Shown here piece after piece: positions 39,306 through 47,705 of a stretch of 64,000 nucleotides of DNA. The DNA is from an uncultured beta proteobacterium (GTDB lineage: Bacteria > Pseudomonadota > Gammaproteobacteria > Burkholderiales > Burkholderiaceae), in the NCBI GenBank assembly GCA_903875135.1, contig CAIQUZ010000014.1:18289-82288 (forward strand), written 5' to 3'. Numbering within the stretch: the stretch's first letter is position 1; each line of letters opens with the position of its first letter. Both the position numbers and the translations under genes were made by a program. The notes beneath the pieces are model-generated. The model did no database searches and had not been told where the DNA came from. It saw nothing but the letters and a program-made list of their open reading frames with translations.

Positions 39306-40265
39306 TTATTCCGACTTAATATTGTTATCTTTGATGAGTTTGGTGTACTTTTGTTTTTCAGCATCTAAAAACTTTTTCGTCTCTTCAACAGTGCGCGGTA
39401 CCGCTTCCACACCTAACTTGGCAAATCGCTCTTTGATTTCTGGCATCGCCAAAATGGTAAATAAGGCCTTGCTATAGACATCTGCAATTGGCTTAGGTGT
39501 TCCCGCTGGTAAAAACGCCGCCCACCAATTGAGTGCCTCCATCCCTTCAATACCCCCTTCCGCAAAAGTTGGAATATTCGGGAACAAAGGGGATCGCTGA
39601 TTGCTCGTAATCGCGAGTGGTCGTAGAGTGCCCGCCGCAATGAATTGAGAAACAGGCTGCGCATCAGAGATGATCATCTCAATTTGGCCAGCAAGTACAT
39701 CATTCACAGCTAACATCCCCCCCTTATAAGGAATCTCTTGCATCTTCATACCCGTTTGACGCATCAATAACTCACCAGCTAACTGAGATAAACTACCAGG
39801 ACCACTCGTCCCAAAATTGATCGCATTGGGTTTAGACGAAGCGGTCTTGAGTAAATCTTTTAAGGTTTTATAGTCGGACTTCGTATTAACGACCAAAATG
39901 TTTGGACCCGCAGCAATCAAACTAATCGGCATGAAATCTTTTTCCATGTTGTAGTTGACCTTCGACAACAAAGGATTCACTCCAGCAGGTCCTAAATTAC
40001 CAACAATCATCGTATACCCATCCGGTGCTTGATGAGAACCATACTCCATCCCAATGGAGCCCGCAGCACCAGCACGGTTTTCAATCACAACAGGTTGATT
40101 CCACAACTCCCCTAATTTTTGCCCTACCACCCGCGTAATCAAATCGGAGCTTCCTCCAGCTGGATAAGGGATCACAATTTTGATGGGCTTGGCAGGAAAA
40201 GTTTGTGCGTTAATGACTCCGACAAACAAAAGAATAAAAATGAAAACTGAATGCTGTACAAGCAT
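39306..40265 (-). CDS. TctC/Bug periplasmic solute receptor 2
   Basis: Periplasmic receptor of the TctC family. Seen: a signal peptide (V-F-I-F-I-L-L-F-V-G-V-I-N-A), then F-P-A-K-P-I-K-I-V-I-P-Y-P-A-G-G-S-S-D and E-N-R-A-G-A-A-G-S-I-G. Length 319 aa with the start at ATG 40265; an upstream ATG at 40319 would place extra charged residues before the signal and is less likely. It lies 9 nt upstream of the VOC gene in transcription order, forming a tctC-VOC-tctC operon. Confidence 0.9.
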   Translation of the reverse strand: MLVQHSVFIFILLFVGVINAQTFPAKPIKIVIPYPAGGSSDLITRVVGQKLGELWNQPVVIENRAGAAGSIGMEYGSHQAPDGYTMIVGNLGPAGVNPLLSKVNYNMEKDFMPISLIAAGPNILVVNTKSDYKTLKDLLKTASSKPNAINFGTSGPGSLSQLAGELLMRQTGMKMQEIPYKGGMLAVNDVLAGQIEMIISDAQPVSQFIAAGTLRPLAITSNQRSPLFPNIPTFAEGGIEGMEALNWWAAFLPAGTPKPIADVYSKALFTILAMPEIKERFAKLGVEAVPRTVEETKKFLDAEKQKYTKLIKDNNIKSE

Positions 40266-40351
40266 TTTTAATACAGATTGTGCTCTCTGTACCCATACGG
40301 AAAGAAGGGATGGATTCAATCGATAGTCTCCAGTATGTTGAATGATTGTTT

Positions 40352-40381
40352 TTGATGCAATTCTTATTTGTAAAATATACT
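40352..40381 (+). promoter_or_regulatory. Promoter of the LVIVD-repeat gene
   Basis: TTGATG (40352-40357) and TATACT (40376-40381) with an 18-nt spacer, about 55 nt before the start codon. A small inverted repeat AGGAT-AAA-ATCCT follows at 40392-40404 and could be an operator or a weak leader hairpin. Confidence 0.5.
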
Positions 40382-40436
40382 AGCACATAGCAGGATAAAA
40401 TCCTATTCAACTGAACCCTTGAAAACGAGATAAAAC

Positions 40437-41681
40437 ATGATGCAAGCACCACAAGCCAGCGCCAAATCTGATCAAACACTATCGCGGAACATGACCCTAC
40501 TTGCCCACCATGAAATAGGTGGTTTTGGTGGTCTAGGTGAAGGGATGGGACTACAAATCACAAAAGATGGTCGACGTATCATGTGGTTGGCTCACGAGTC
40601 TGCACCCAAAAACTTTTCAGGAATTGATGTTACAGACCCAAAAAACCCAAAAATGATCGTTCAAACCGATCTACCCCATATGAAACTGCGTTCAAACTCA
40701 TTAGATGTTTATGGAGATATTTTGGCAGTTGCCTACCAAACCCAAACTGTCGGCCTCAAACCGGCGGGTGTCGATTTATTTGACGTCAGCGATCCTGAAC
40801 ACCCAAAGCTCTTATCGCACTTTGACTGCTCTGGCCCTCACTCTAGAGGAGTACACGCACTCTGGTTTGTGGATGGTCAGTATATTCATATGTCATCTGG
40901 CTCATCTGACTTTGAGCCGACCCATCCCAACGATGATCAGTTCTACCGCATCTTAGATGTTTCAGACCCAAAAAATCCTGTAGAAGCAGGTCGTTGGTGG
41001 TATCCCGGCACACGTGTGGGAGATAGTGCTCCACATCCCCCTCGCCATCCAAAGTTTGATACCGGATACCGTGTCCACAACTCCAATGTGTTTCCAAGAG
41101 AGCCTGGCAGAGCTTATGTTGGCTATATCGATGGCGGCGCTTTTGTGCTCGATATCTCTGACATGAAAAATATTCAAGTGATTGCCCATTGGAACCACTC
41201 TCCTCCTCTGAACGGCTTTATTCACACAGTCCTGCCGTTGTTTGATCGCAATCTATGGATCGTGAGCGATGAATGCGTGCGAGATGATGGTGAGGACTGG
41301 CCGAAATTAGTATGGGTCATCGATAGTCGTGATGAAAAGAATCCATTATCACTATCAACCTTTCCGATGCCATCAGTAGACGTCTTCGGAAAACGTGGTG
41401 GTCGTTATGGCGCCCATAACCTGCATGAAAATCTACCAGTACCTGGATCGTTCTACTCTGATACTATCATTATCGGCTCATTCTTTAATGGCGGTATCCG
41501 AGTCTTTGATACAACCGATCCTTATCGTGTTGAAGAAATTGCTTACTATGTACCGGGTGCACCAAAGCTTTCGCCAGCCGGCGCTATCCAAATCAACGAT
41601 GTCTACGTTGATGACAACGCCATAGTTTATGGTGTAGATCGTTTTGCGGGTGGTTTATATATTTTGGAGATGAACATTTAA
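40437..41681 (+). CDS. LVIVD-repeat beta-propeller protein
   Basis: 414-aa protein with repeated blades of the form I-D-V-T-D-P-K-N-P-K, F-D-V-S-D-P-E-H-P-K, L-D-V-S-D-P-K-N-P-V and F-D-T-T-D-P-Y-R-V, the LVIVD repeat pattern. It also has many His residues (H-S-R-G-V-H, P-H-P-P-R-H-P, F-I-H-T-V, A-H-N-L-H-E) that could bind metal. No signal peptide is seen, so it is probably cytosolic. Function unknown; distant resemblance to selenium-binding-type propellers is possible but not shown. It has its own promoter, and a CobW GTPase follows 6 nt later, which may fit a metal-dependent role. Confidence 0.8.
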   Translation: MMQAPQASAKSDQTLSRNMTLLAHHEIGGFGGLGEGMGLQITKDGRRIMWLAHESAPKNFSGIDVTDPKNPKMIVQTDLPHMKLRSNSLDVYGDILAVAYQTQTVGLKPAGVDLFDVSDPEHPKLLSHFDCSGPHSRGVHALWFVDGQYIHMSSGSSDFEPTHPNDDQFYRILDVSDPKNPVEAGRWWYPGTRVGDSAPHPPRHPKFDTGYRVHNSNVFPREPGRAYVGYIDGGAFVLDISDMKNIQVIAHWNHSPPLNGFIHTVLPLFDRNLWIVSDECVRDDGEDWPKLVWVIDSRDEKNPLSLSTFPMPSVDVFGKRGGRYGAHNLHENLPVPGSFYSDTIIIGSFFNGGIRVFDTTDPYRVEEIAYYVPGAPKLSPAGAIQINDVYVDDNAIVYGVDRFAGGLYILEMNI

Positions 41682-41687
41682 TTAGCC

Positions 41688-42713
41688 ATGAATTTTCAGC
41701 GCGATCTGTTAGCGGGCAAAATACCCGTAACCGTCATCACCGGTTTTCTGGGTAGTGGTAAAACAACCTTAATTTCACAACTCATTGCACACCCACAAAT
41801 GCGCCGAGTGGCGGTGGTGATTAATGAAGTCGGTGAAATTGGTATCGATCACGATTTAGTCGCTAGCTCAACTGAAAATATCACACTACTATCGAACGGC
41901 TGCATTTGCTGCTCAGTCAGAACCGATATGCAAGAAACCTTGCGTGATCTTTTTGCCAGAAGATCGGTCGGCGAGGTCTTTGATTTTGATCGAGTGATTA
42001 TCGAAACTACAGGCCTCGCTGATCCAGCCCCAGTGCTCCAAACCTTGGTGAGCGATACGCTCTTAGAGGCCCAATTTCGTTTCGATGGACTAGTGACTTT
42101 AGCGGATGCAGTCAACCTCACCGATCAAGCAAAAAACCAGTCAGAGATTGTGAAACAACTGGCCATTGCTGACAAAATATTACTCACAAAATCCGATCTC
42201 ATCAATCAACAAGAACTCATCAAGGTCGAAGAATTGATTCGTTCAATGAATCAACAAGCACCCATTCTGAGAGTTCTTCATGGCGCACTAGAGCCAAAAG
42301 AGCTAATGAATATTGGACTATCCTCCTCCAAATCTTCAGCAAAGATCTTGCGCTTTTTAGGGGAGGATAATGACGCAGGAAAATATCTTGGGAGTTTTAT
42401 TCAAGCGCATAGTAGCCAAATCAAAACTCTGTCCTTACGATTCGAAAAACCCTTTACCTGGAATGCGTTTTCATCAGCGTTAGACTTACTTAGTAATTTA
42501 AGAGGCCCAGATCTACTGCGGATGAAGGGTATCGTCAATGTTGAAAATAAACCGGTTGTTGTGCAAGGCGTTCAACACATCTTCCACCCACCAGTCCATT
42601 TATCCGATTGGCCAAGCACTGATCATAGTTCACGTCTGGTATTCATCACACGTCATATCGAAGCCGCCATGATCAACAATTTATTTGAGACTGTCGGCGC
42701 TTTACAAAATTAA
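41688..42713 (+). CDS. CobW/COG0523-family GTPase (metal chaperone type)
   Basis: G3E-family P-loop GTPase of the kind that delivers metals to target proteins. Seen: Walker A T-G-F-L-G-S-G-K-T-T, the family's metal-binding motif N-G-C-I-C-C-S-V-R, E-T-T-G-L-A-D-P (Walker B region), L-T-K-S-D-L (NKxD-like), and a C-terminal CobW_C domain ending near the sequence S-R-L-V-F-I. Length 341 aa. The metal (Zn, Co or other) cannot be told from sequence. It directly follows the His-rich LVIVD protein, a candidate client. Its stop shares TTAA with the stop of the convergent regulator gene. Confidence 0.9.
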   Translation: MNFQRDLLAGKIPVTVITGFLGSGKTTLISQLIAHPQMRRVAVVINEVGEIGIDHDLVASSTENITLLSNGCICCSVRTDMQETLRDLFARRSVGEVFDFDRVIIETTGLADPAPVLQTLVSDTLLEAQFRFDGLVTLADAVNLTDQAKNQSEIVKQLAIADKILLTKSDLINQQELIKVEELIRSMNQQAPILRVLHGALEPKELMNIGLSSSKSSAKILRFLGEDNDAGKYLGSFIQAHSSQIKTLSLRFEKPFTWNAFSSALDLLSNLRGPDLLRMKGIVNVENKPVVVQGVQHIFHPPVHLSDWPSTDHSSRLVFITRHIEAAMINNLFETVGALQN

Positions 42714-43561
42714 GTATTTTTTTTAACCCATTGTTGAAGTTCCTTATCTAGCGACTGATACTCACTGACTAAGCCGACATAAAGAGCTTCATTGATGGCA
42801 ACCCCGTTTTTCATTTTCTCATTCACTTCGCCAAGGATTTTGGATAAACGAATAGCACCAATTTGATGAAACAATCCTTTTAAAATATGAACCACGGCCT
42901 TCGCCTCGATCATGGAGTTATTACGAATCGACTCTTCCAATAAAACAAAATATTCAGGGATATTTTTAGATGCGCTCGACAAAATAACGGCCGCCAATTT
43001 TTTATGATCACTCACAAAAACATTGAGCCATTTTTCGTTAAATAACTCTTCCGTTCGATTCTCTAAAACTTGTTCGATTAAAACCTCTGTCTTAGAGCGC
43101 TTTAACGCCTCCCAATCAATTTTCTTCACCTGTAAATATTTTTCAGCAACCTTGTTCAATATTTTCAGATCCGCTGGTTTAAACATAACATCATTCATGC
43201 CAGCATCCATGCAACGCTTGATATCTTCCGCGAAATCAAAAGCAGTAACAGCAATGATCGGAGTCTGAGATAACTTTTTAATTTCTTCCCATTCTCGGAT
43301 CACAATGGTAGCTTCTACACCATCCATTTCCGGCATTTGAATGTCCATTAAAATAAAGTTAATGGTGGGTTCACTTTTGAAAATCTCAATCGCCTTTACA
43401 CCATTAGCTGCCTCTAGGACTTCAAATTCAAGAGTTTCTAATAACGATCTTAAAACCATTCGATTGGTTAAAATATCTTCAGCGATTAATACCCGACCTT
43501 TTTTCGATTGATCATCCTCAAATTCAAGCGGCTGATTATCATTTGCTTCTGGACCCGTCAA
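42710..43561 (-). CDS. Receiver-HPt two-component phosphorelay protein
   Basis: Cytosolic phosphorelay protein joining a CheY-like receiver to a histidine phosphotransfer domain. Seen: receiver domain at residues 23-145 with acidic A-E-D (Glu28/Asp29), phospho-acceptor Asp73 in L-M-D-I-Q-M-P-E-M-D-G, and conserved K-P-A; then an HPt domain at about 180-275 with the likely phospho-His225 in V-V-H-I-L-K-G. There is no DNA-binding domain and no sensor kinase nearby. Length 283 aa. It could link an unseen hybrid kinase to an unseen output. Confidence 0.87.
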   Translation of the reverse strand: MTGPEANDNQPLEFEDDQSKKGRVLIAEDILTNRMVLRSLLETLEFEVLEAANGVKAIEIFKSEPTINFILMDIQMPEMDGVEATIVIREWEEIKKLSQTPIIAVTAFDFAEDIKRCMDAGMNDVMFKPADLKILNKVAEKYLQVKKIDWEALKRSKTEVLIEQVLENRTEELFNEKWLNVFVSDHKKLAAVILSSASKNIPEYFVLLEESIRNNSMIEAKAVVHILKGLFHQIGAIRLSKILGEVNEKMKNGVAINEALYVGLVSEYQSLDKELQQWVKKNT

Positions 43562-43659
43562 GCTATTCTCCCTAATGGATTCTTTTCATTGAAATAGAAT
43601 TCGATTATATTAAGTATTAAACCATTTTTTTTTATTCAAAATACTTTTTTTTAACAAAT

Positions 43660-44553
43660 ATGAACAAAAACCTCATTCAAGATACTCAGGCTCTCATCAA
43701 TGCCTCACAGACAACTCGCCGTGACTTTATGAAGGTCGCCAGTTTAGGTGGTTTAGGCTACGCTCTTGCCGCATCACCTGTGATGGCTCAAGCGATAAAG
43801 ACGGACTTTGTCGGTCTCCAATGTTCTGATGAAACGATTGCTTATGGTGATTCCAAATTACCTATCTACGTAGCAAAGCCTGAAAATGCTAAAGGACCAC
43901 TACCAGTCATGATTGTGGTGAGTGAAATTTTTGGAGTTCATGAATATATTGCTGATGTTGCTCGTCGCTTTGCAAAGCTAGGCTATCTAGCCATCGCTCC
44001 AGAGTTTTTTTACCGAGCAGGTAATCCTCAACAAATGGGGAATATGGCCCAAATCATGTCAGATATCGTGGCAAAAACGCCAGACCAACAAGTGATGCAA
44101 GATGTCACCGAAACTATCAAATGGGCAAAAAGTAATGGTGGTAATCCTGCCAAAGTTGGGATTAATGGATTTTGTTGGGGCGGTCGAATTGTTTGGTTAG
44201 CCTGCGAACAAGTTGCCGGGATTAATGCTGGCGTTGCTTGGTATGGACGCTTAACGGGAGACAAATCACCCAACTTCCCCAACCACCCAGTGGATCTAGT
44301 CAAACAACTAAGAGCTCCAGTTCTTGGACTATACGGCGCAAAAGATGCAGGAATTCCGGTTTCATCCTTATCCGCCATGCAACATGAGCTCCATCAACTC
44401 AAAAATAAACCTGCTGCACAACAATCAGAGTTTATTTTATATTCTCAAGCTGGACATGCTTTCCATGCGGATTACCGAGCAACCTATATTCCTGCCGCGG
44501 CAAAAGACGGCTGGGATAAGGCGACTGAATGGTTGAAGAGTAAAGGCGTTTAA
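43660..44553 (+). CDS. Tat-exported dienelactone hydrolase family protein
   Basis: Alpha/beta hydrolase of the dienelactone hydrolase family. Seen: a twin-arginine signal T-T-R-R-D-F-M-K (Arg20-Arg21) with cleavage after V-M-A-Q, the nucleophile motif G-F-C-W-G-G with Cys172, Asp229 in Y-G-A-K-D-A-G, and His266 in A-G-H-A-F-H, a complete Cys-Asp-His triad. Length 297 aa. Export by Tat predicts a periplasmic location, unlike the cytosolic chlorocatechol enzymes. Substrate unknown. The stop shares TTAA with the stop of the convergent YeeE/YedE gene. Confidence 0.88.
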   Translation: MNKNLIQDTQALINASQTTRRDFMKVASLGGLGYALAASPVMAQAIKTDFVGLQCSDETIAYGDSKLPIYVAKPENAKGPLPVMIVVSEIFGVHEYIADVARRFAKLGYLAIAPEFFYRAGNPQQMGNMAQIMSDIVAKTPDQQVMQDVTETIKWAKSNGGNPAKVGINGFCWGGRIVWLACEQVAGINAGVAWYGRLTGDKSPNFPNHPVDLVKQLRAPVLGLYGAKDAGIPVSSLSAMQHELHQLKNKPAAQQSEFILYSQAGHAFHADYRATYIPAAAKDGWDKATEWLKSKGV

Positions 44554-45653
44554 GTTGAATTGCGTTCTAGATATTGCAGTCCTAAATAGACCCCAATAAC
44601 AAAACCTAGAACGGTAATAAAAGAGGATAGCGCCAAGGTTGACATTGCGCTCAATCCTTGGCCAAAGGTACATCCTAAAGCGGTAATACCACCAATCCCC
44701 ATCAGGGCACCACCCAATAGATGATGCATCGTGTCTTTTGCACTGCTAAATCCCATCAGTCTTAATTTACCTTGTTGCCAAGCACTCAAAAATGATCCTA
44801 AACATAAACCTAGGGCAAGCATAATACCAAAACTCATCCGCTTGGAACTATCACTAAAAAGTGTAAGGTAATCCAATAAATAGGCAATGGGTGCAACCAA
44901 AGAGGCACTTTCCATCTTGCCACTATTGGTCGTCATAAATAGTGGCTCTAGGGTGTTTGGATCCTCAGGGACAAATCCTAAATGACCAGAGATCCACCAA
45001 AATCCAACCATGGACAAGCCAACAAGAACGCTAATCCACCAGGACTGCATTCGCCGAAAGTCCTTGTCTTTAAAAGCAAAAATGAATAAGCTAGTAGCCA
45101 AGATGGACGCTAGAATCAGAAATAATAAAGGCGTATCAATAGCCACCCAAGTATGCAACATACTAGCTAAATCTTGTGGCGTTGAAAGATTCAATTGTGC
45201 AAGATCGACAGAATTCACCCGAATTGTGCCAAAAATACCCCGTAAGGTCATTTGAGCAAATAAGCCCATCACCATCAACACCACGAGGGACTTAATATTT
45301 CCAGTCCCTAGACGAATCAAGTTTCGCGCCCCACATCCAGAGGCAATCGACATGCCAGTTCCAAAGAGGATGCCACCAATCAGGTGAGATAACCATAAAA
45401 CTTTGGGACTGTTGTAAATGGTTTGATGAATATCAATCCATCCACCCCAATAAAGAATGCCAGTACCGAGCAACATCACTCCTAAAGCAAGTAGCCATTG
45501 ACGCATTCTGAACCAGGATTGCATGACAAAAATATCGCTTATGGCACCCATCGAACAAAATTGAGTTCTTTGTAGAGCAAAACCGAGCACTATCGCTAAG
45601 AGCAGTGTTGTGATTAAAACCAAGTATTGTAAATGTTCAAGCTCGAAGGACAT
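44550..45653 (-). CDS. YeeE/YedE (TsuA-like) sulfur-compound transporter
   Basis: Polytopic inner-membrane protein of the YeeE/YedE family; a structurally studied member (TsuA) takes up thiosulfate. Seen: 367 aa, about ten hydrophobic segments, and the conserved Cys motifs T-Q-F-C-S-M-G-A near the N-terminus, A-S-G-C-G-A-R-N, and A-L-G-C-T-F-G-Q-G, which in TsuA line the path. No tusA-like partner gene is adjacent. Substrate is inferred from family only. Confidence 0.88.
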   Translation of the reverse strand: MSFELEHLQYLVLITTLLLAIVLGFALQRTQFCSMGAISDIFVMQSWFRMRQWLLALGVMLLGTGILYWGGWIDIHQTIYNSPKVLWLSHLIGGILFGTGMSIASGCGARNLIRLGTGNIKSLVVLMVMGLFAQMTLRGIFGTIRVNSVDLAQLNLSTPQDLASMLHTWVAIDTPLLFLILASILATSLFIFAFKDKDFRRMQSWWISVLVGLSMVGFWWISGHLGFVPEDPNTLEPLFMTTNSGKMESASLVAPIAYLLDYLTLFSDSSKRMSFGIMLALGLCLGSFLSAWQQGKLRLMGFSSAKDTMHHLLGGALMGIGGITALGCTFGQGLSAMSTLALSSFITVLGFVIGVYLGLQYLERNST

Positions 45654-45708
45654 CTACATATTTTACACCGTGAGGCCGAATTCAAATCCGGAATAAAAAT
45701 ATAGCGCT

Positions 45709-46104
45709 TTACAAGTAACAAGAGTTCCCCGTGGCATTGGCGTGCACAATTCTTTTGTTTTGAATCGTAAAGGTGGTTCGGCAGTCAGTGGTATACACAT
45801 AACCTGGAGTCCCAGGTATTGGTCGAGCAAATATTGCATCACCCTGGCGCATGACTTGGACTGAGGCTGGAGTTGGGGGAATATAGTTCTGTTTCAAATT
45901 TTCATAAGTCAGATACTTCGCTGTTTCAGTAGAATAGGAGCTTGTCGGTGCGCCCCATGTAGCGACCAATGCGTCTTCATCTTGACCCACCCACTGGTTA
46001 ATCATCTTGGTGTATTTTTCTGCCGAGACACACCCTAGTAGTAGAGTGACTGCCATCAACAAGATAGAAGTTGAAATACTTTTACAAGTCATCTTAATCA
46101 TCAC
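45709..46104 (-). CDS. Small lipoprotein of unknown function
   Basis: 131-aa lipoprotein with lipobox L-L-G-C (Cys near residue 25). The mature part starts with a helix, then W-V-G-Q-D-E-D-A-L-V-A-T-W-G-A-P-T, a pattern seen in SmpA/BamE-like small lipoproteins, and ends with two Cys (T-D-C-R-T-T-F and N-S-C-Y-L) able to form a disulfide. Two adjacent start ATGs. No operon partner. Function not assigned. Confidence 0.7.
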   Translation of the reverse strand: MMIKMTCKSISTSILLMAVTLLLGCVSAEKYTKMINQWVGQDEDALVATWGAPTSSYSTETAKYLTYENLKQNYIPPTPASVQVMRQGDAIFARPIPGTPGYVYTTDCRTTFTIQNKRIVHANATGNSCYL

Positions 46105-46196
46105 ACAATTATAAAGAAATAATCAGCAGTTGGGACAATTTGAATACCGATCAACCAAGATAAGAATTCAAGGACCGAAGCTTACCAAATGCAGTG

Positions 46197-46230
46197 TAAA
46201 GCCCCTCGCTTTAGCCATGGGGAGCAGTCA
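46197..46230 (+). mobile_element. IS200/IS605-like right-end hairpin relic
   Basis: The sequence CCCC-TCGCTTTAGCCAT-GGGG followed by AGCAGTCA resembles the subterminal hairpin at the right end of IS200/IS605 elements, and has the same layout (CCCC, CTTTAG, G-run, GTCA) as the end of the tnpB relic at 57377-57403. No tnpA or tnpB coding sequence could be recognised beside it, so it would be a solo decayed end. Tentative. Confidence 0.35.
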
Positions 46231-46252
46231 GTATCAGCCTTGTTGAATAACA

Positions 46253-47620
46253 TTAAGGCATTAAATTCGTCATTTTGTGGATTGATTTCACATTCCAAAG
46301 CTGGGGGAGTAAAGTTTTCATCTCTTCTTTGGTTGCTGCTTGACTAAACAACGCTAAACGCATCGCCTTGGACTCAATCTCCGCTCGGGATAGTGTGTTG
46401 CCTGGATCACCCTTGGGTTCGTCGACGCGCCCATGAAGTTCACGACCATCATTTGTCTTAACACTTACCTTCCCAATCCATCTGTTCGGATACGCGGCAT
46501 CAATTTCTGGATCAAATTGCATCAGCACGCGATCTCTTAAATTTTGGATTTGAGGGTGATTAAAATGTTTCTCAAACTCCTCTAAGCCAGCATAACCATA
46601 TTGAGCAGCAAGAGCGAGCACCGTACCCATGGAAAACTTCGATTGATGAACGGTCTGCGGATCAACCACAGGACCTAACACATCGATCGCACCCTGGTGC
46701 ACATAGGTCGTTACCTGAGCAATATCGTGCGCAGTTAATTGATGGTCTTGCATGACTTTTAATAAAGCATCCGTAGCAGGATGAGTATGACGACAAGAAG
46801 CATGATACTTAAAGGAGGTCTCTTCTAAGGCCCAGCGCTGTCCCAACCGATCCGTGAGTTTGGATACATTAGCATCCGAAGACATGCCTGCAGCCATTCC
46901 CTGCGCACCCTCTAAAATCTTCTTCGCCCCAGTAAACCCCTCTTTAGCTAAGTAGGCAGACATCAACCCAGTAGCTGAAGCATGCGCAGTATGCAACTGC
47001 TTAGAATCTGCAGCGTCTTTTAAAAACTCCCATAAGCCTGCCGCTTGGGTTCCTGCTGAACCAAAAGCATGTAGCATCTGAACAGGATGTAACTTTAATA
47101 AATGTCCGACGGCTGCGGCAGCCGCAAGACCGCCAGCAGTTCCTGTGGTATGAAAAACTTTATAGTGAGAACGACCTAAAAACTCCCCAACCCGAATCCC
47201 TACCTCATAACCAGCAATACAGGCCACTAAGAACTCTTCACCACTGGCACCAATCGCTTGAGCAACAGCTAAGGCCGGTGAAAAAACAACCGTTGCTGGG
47301 TGAAAAACGGAACCATTATGCACATCGTCCTGCTCCACAACATGGGAGGCTGCAGCATTGACCATCGCGGCAAATAAAGGTGATGTTTTGGTGCGATCAA
47401 TCAGTACTTCCGATAAGCCGGTGGTTGGCCCCATCTGTTGTGAAAAGCGATTGAGTATTTCGATAGCACGCGCCCCTTTACCCGCCAAGGTAGACCCTAC
47501 CCAATCCACAAATAGATCTTCAGCTTTACCAAAGACCCTCAATGGAATATCTGTTGCAGATAATTGCGCAGCAAATTTAGCTAATTCCTGCGAACTTGAC
47601 TCAGTCGTTACTATTCCCAT
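46253..47620 (-). CDS. MmgE/PrpD family protein
   Basis: Member of the MmgE/PrpD family, which includes 2-methylcitrate dehydratase and cis-aconitate decarboxylase-like enzymes. Seen: 455 aa, N-terminal helical domain with E-Q-D-D-V-H-N-G-S-V-F-H-P (family-typical E-x-D-D-x-x), V-F-H-T-T-G-T-A-G, and F-K-Y-H-A-S-C-R-H-T-H-P before the second domain. Start ATG 47620 chosen because GGGAG sits 5 nt upstream. No prpB/prpC partners are present, so the substrate is open. Confidence 0.9.
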   Translation of the reverse strand: MGIVTTESSSQELAKFAAQLSATDIPLRVFGKAEDLFVDWVGSTLAGKGARAIEILNRFSQQMGPTTGLSEVLIDRTKTSPLFAAMVNAAASHVVEQDDVHNGSVFHPATVVFSPALAVAQAIGASGEEFLVACIAGYEVGIRVGEFLGRSHYKVFHTTGTAGGLAAAAAVGHLLKLHPVQMLHAFGSAGTQAAGLWEFLKDAADSKQLHTAHASATGLMSAYLAKEGFTGAKKILEGAQGMAAGMSSDANVSKLTDRLGQRWALEETSFKYHASCRHTHPATDALLKVMQDHQLTAHDIAQVTTYVHQGAIDVLGPVVDPQTVHQSKFSMGTVLALAAQYGYAGLEEFEKHFNHPQIQNLRDRVLMQFDPEIDAAYPNRWIGKVSVKTNDGRELHGRVDEPKGDPGNTLSRAEIESKAMRLALFSQAATKEEMKTLLPQLWNVKSIHKMTNLMP

Positions 47621-47649
47621 CTGAACTCCCTTTTTTGATGCCAATGAAG

Positions 47650-47679
47650 TTGAAGCGATTCATTTGGTTATGCTATATT
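47650..47679 (+). promoter_or_regulatory. Promoter of the caspase/DUF4407 operon
   Basis: TTGAAG (47650-47655), 18-nt spacer, and extended -10 TGCTATATT (TATATT at 47674-47679). The likely transcript start near 47686 leaves only about 20 nt of leader and no Shine-Dalgarno before ATG 47706. A small inverted repeat AAAC-AAAA-GTTT lies over the start region. Confidence 0.55.
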
Positions 47680-47705
47680 AAACAAAAGTTTAATTATCAT
47701 AACAA

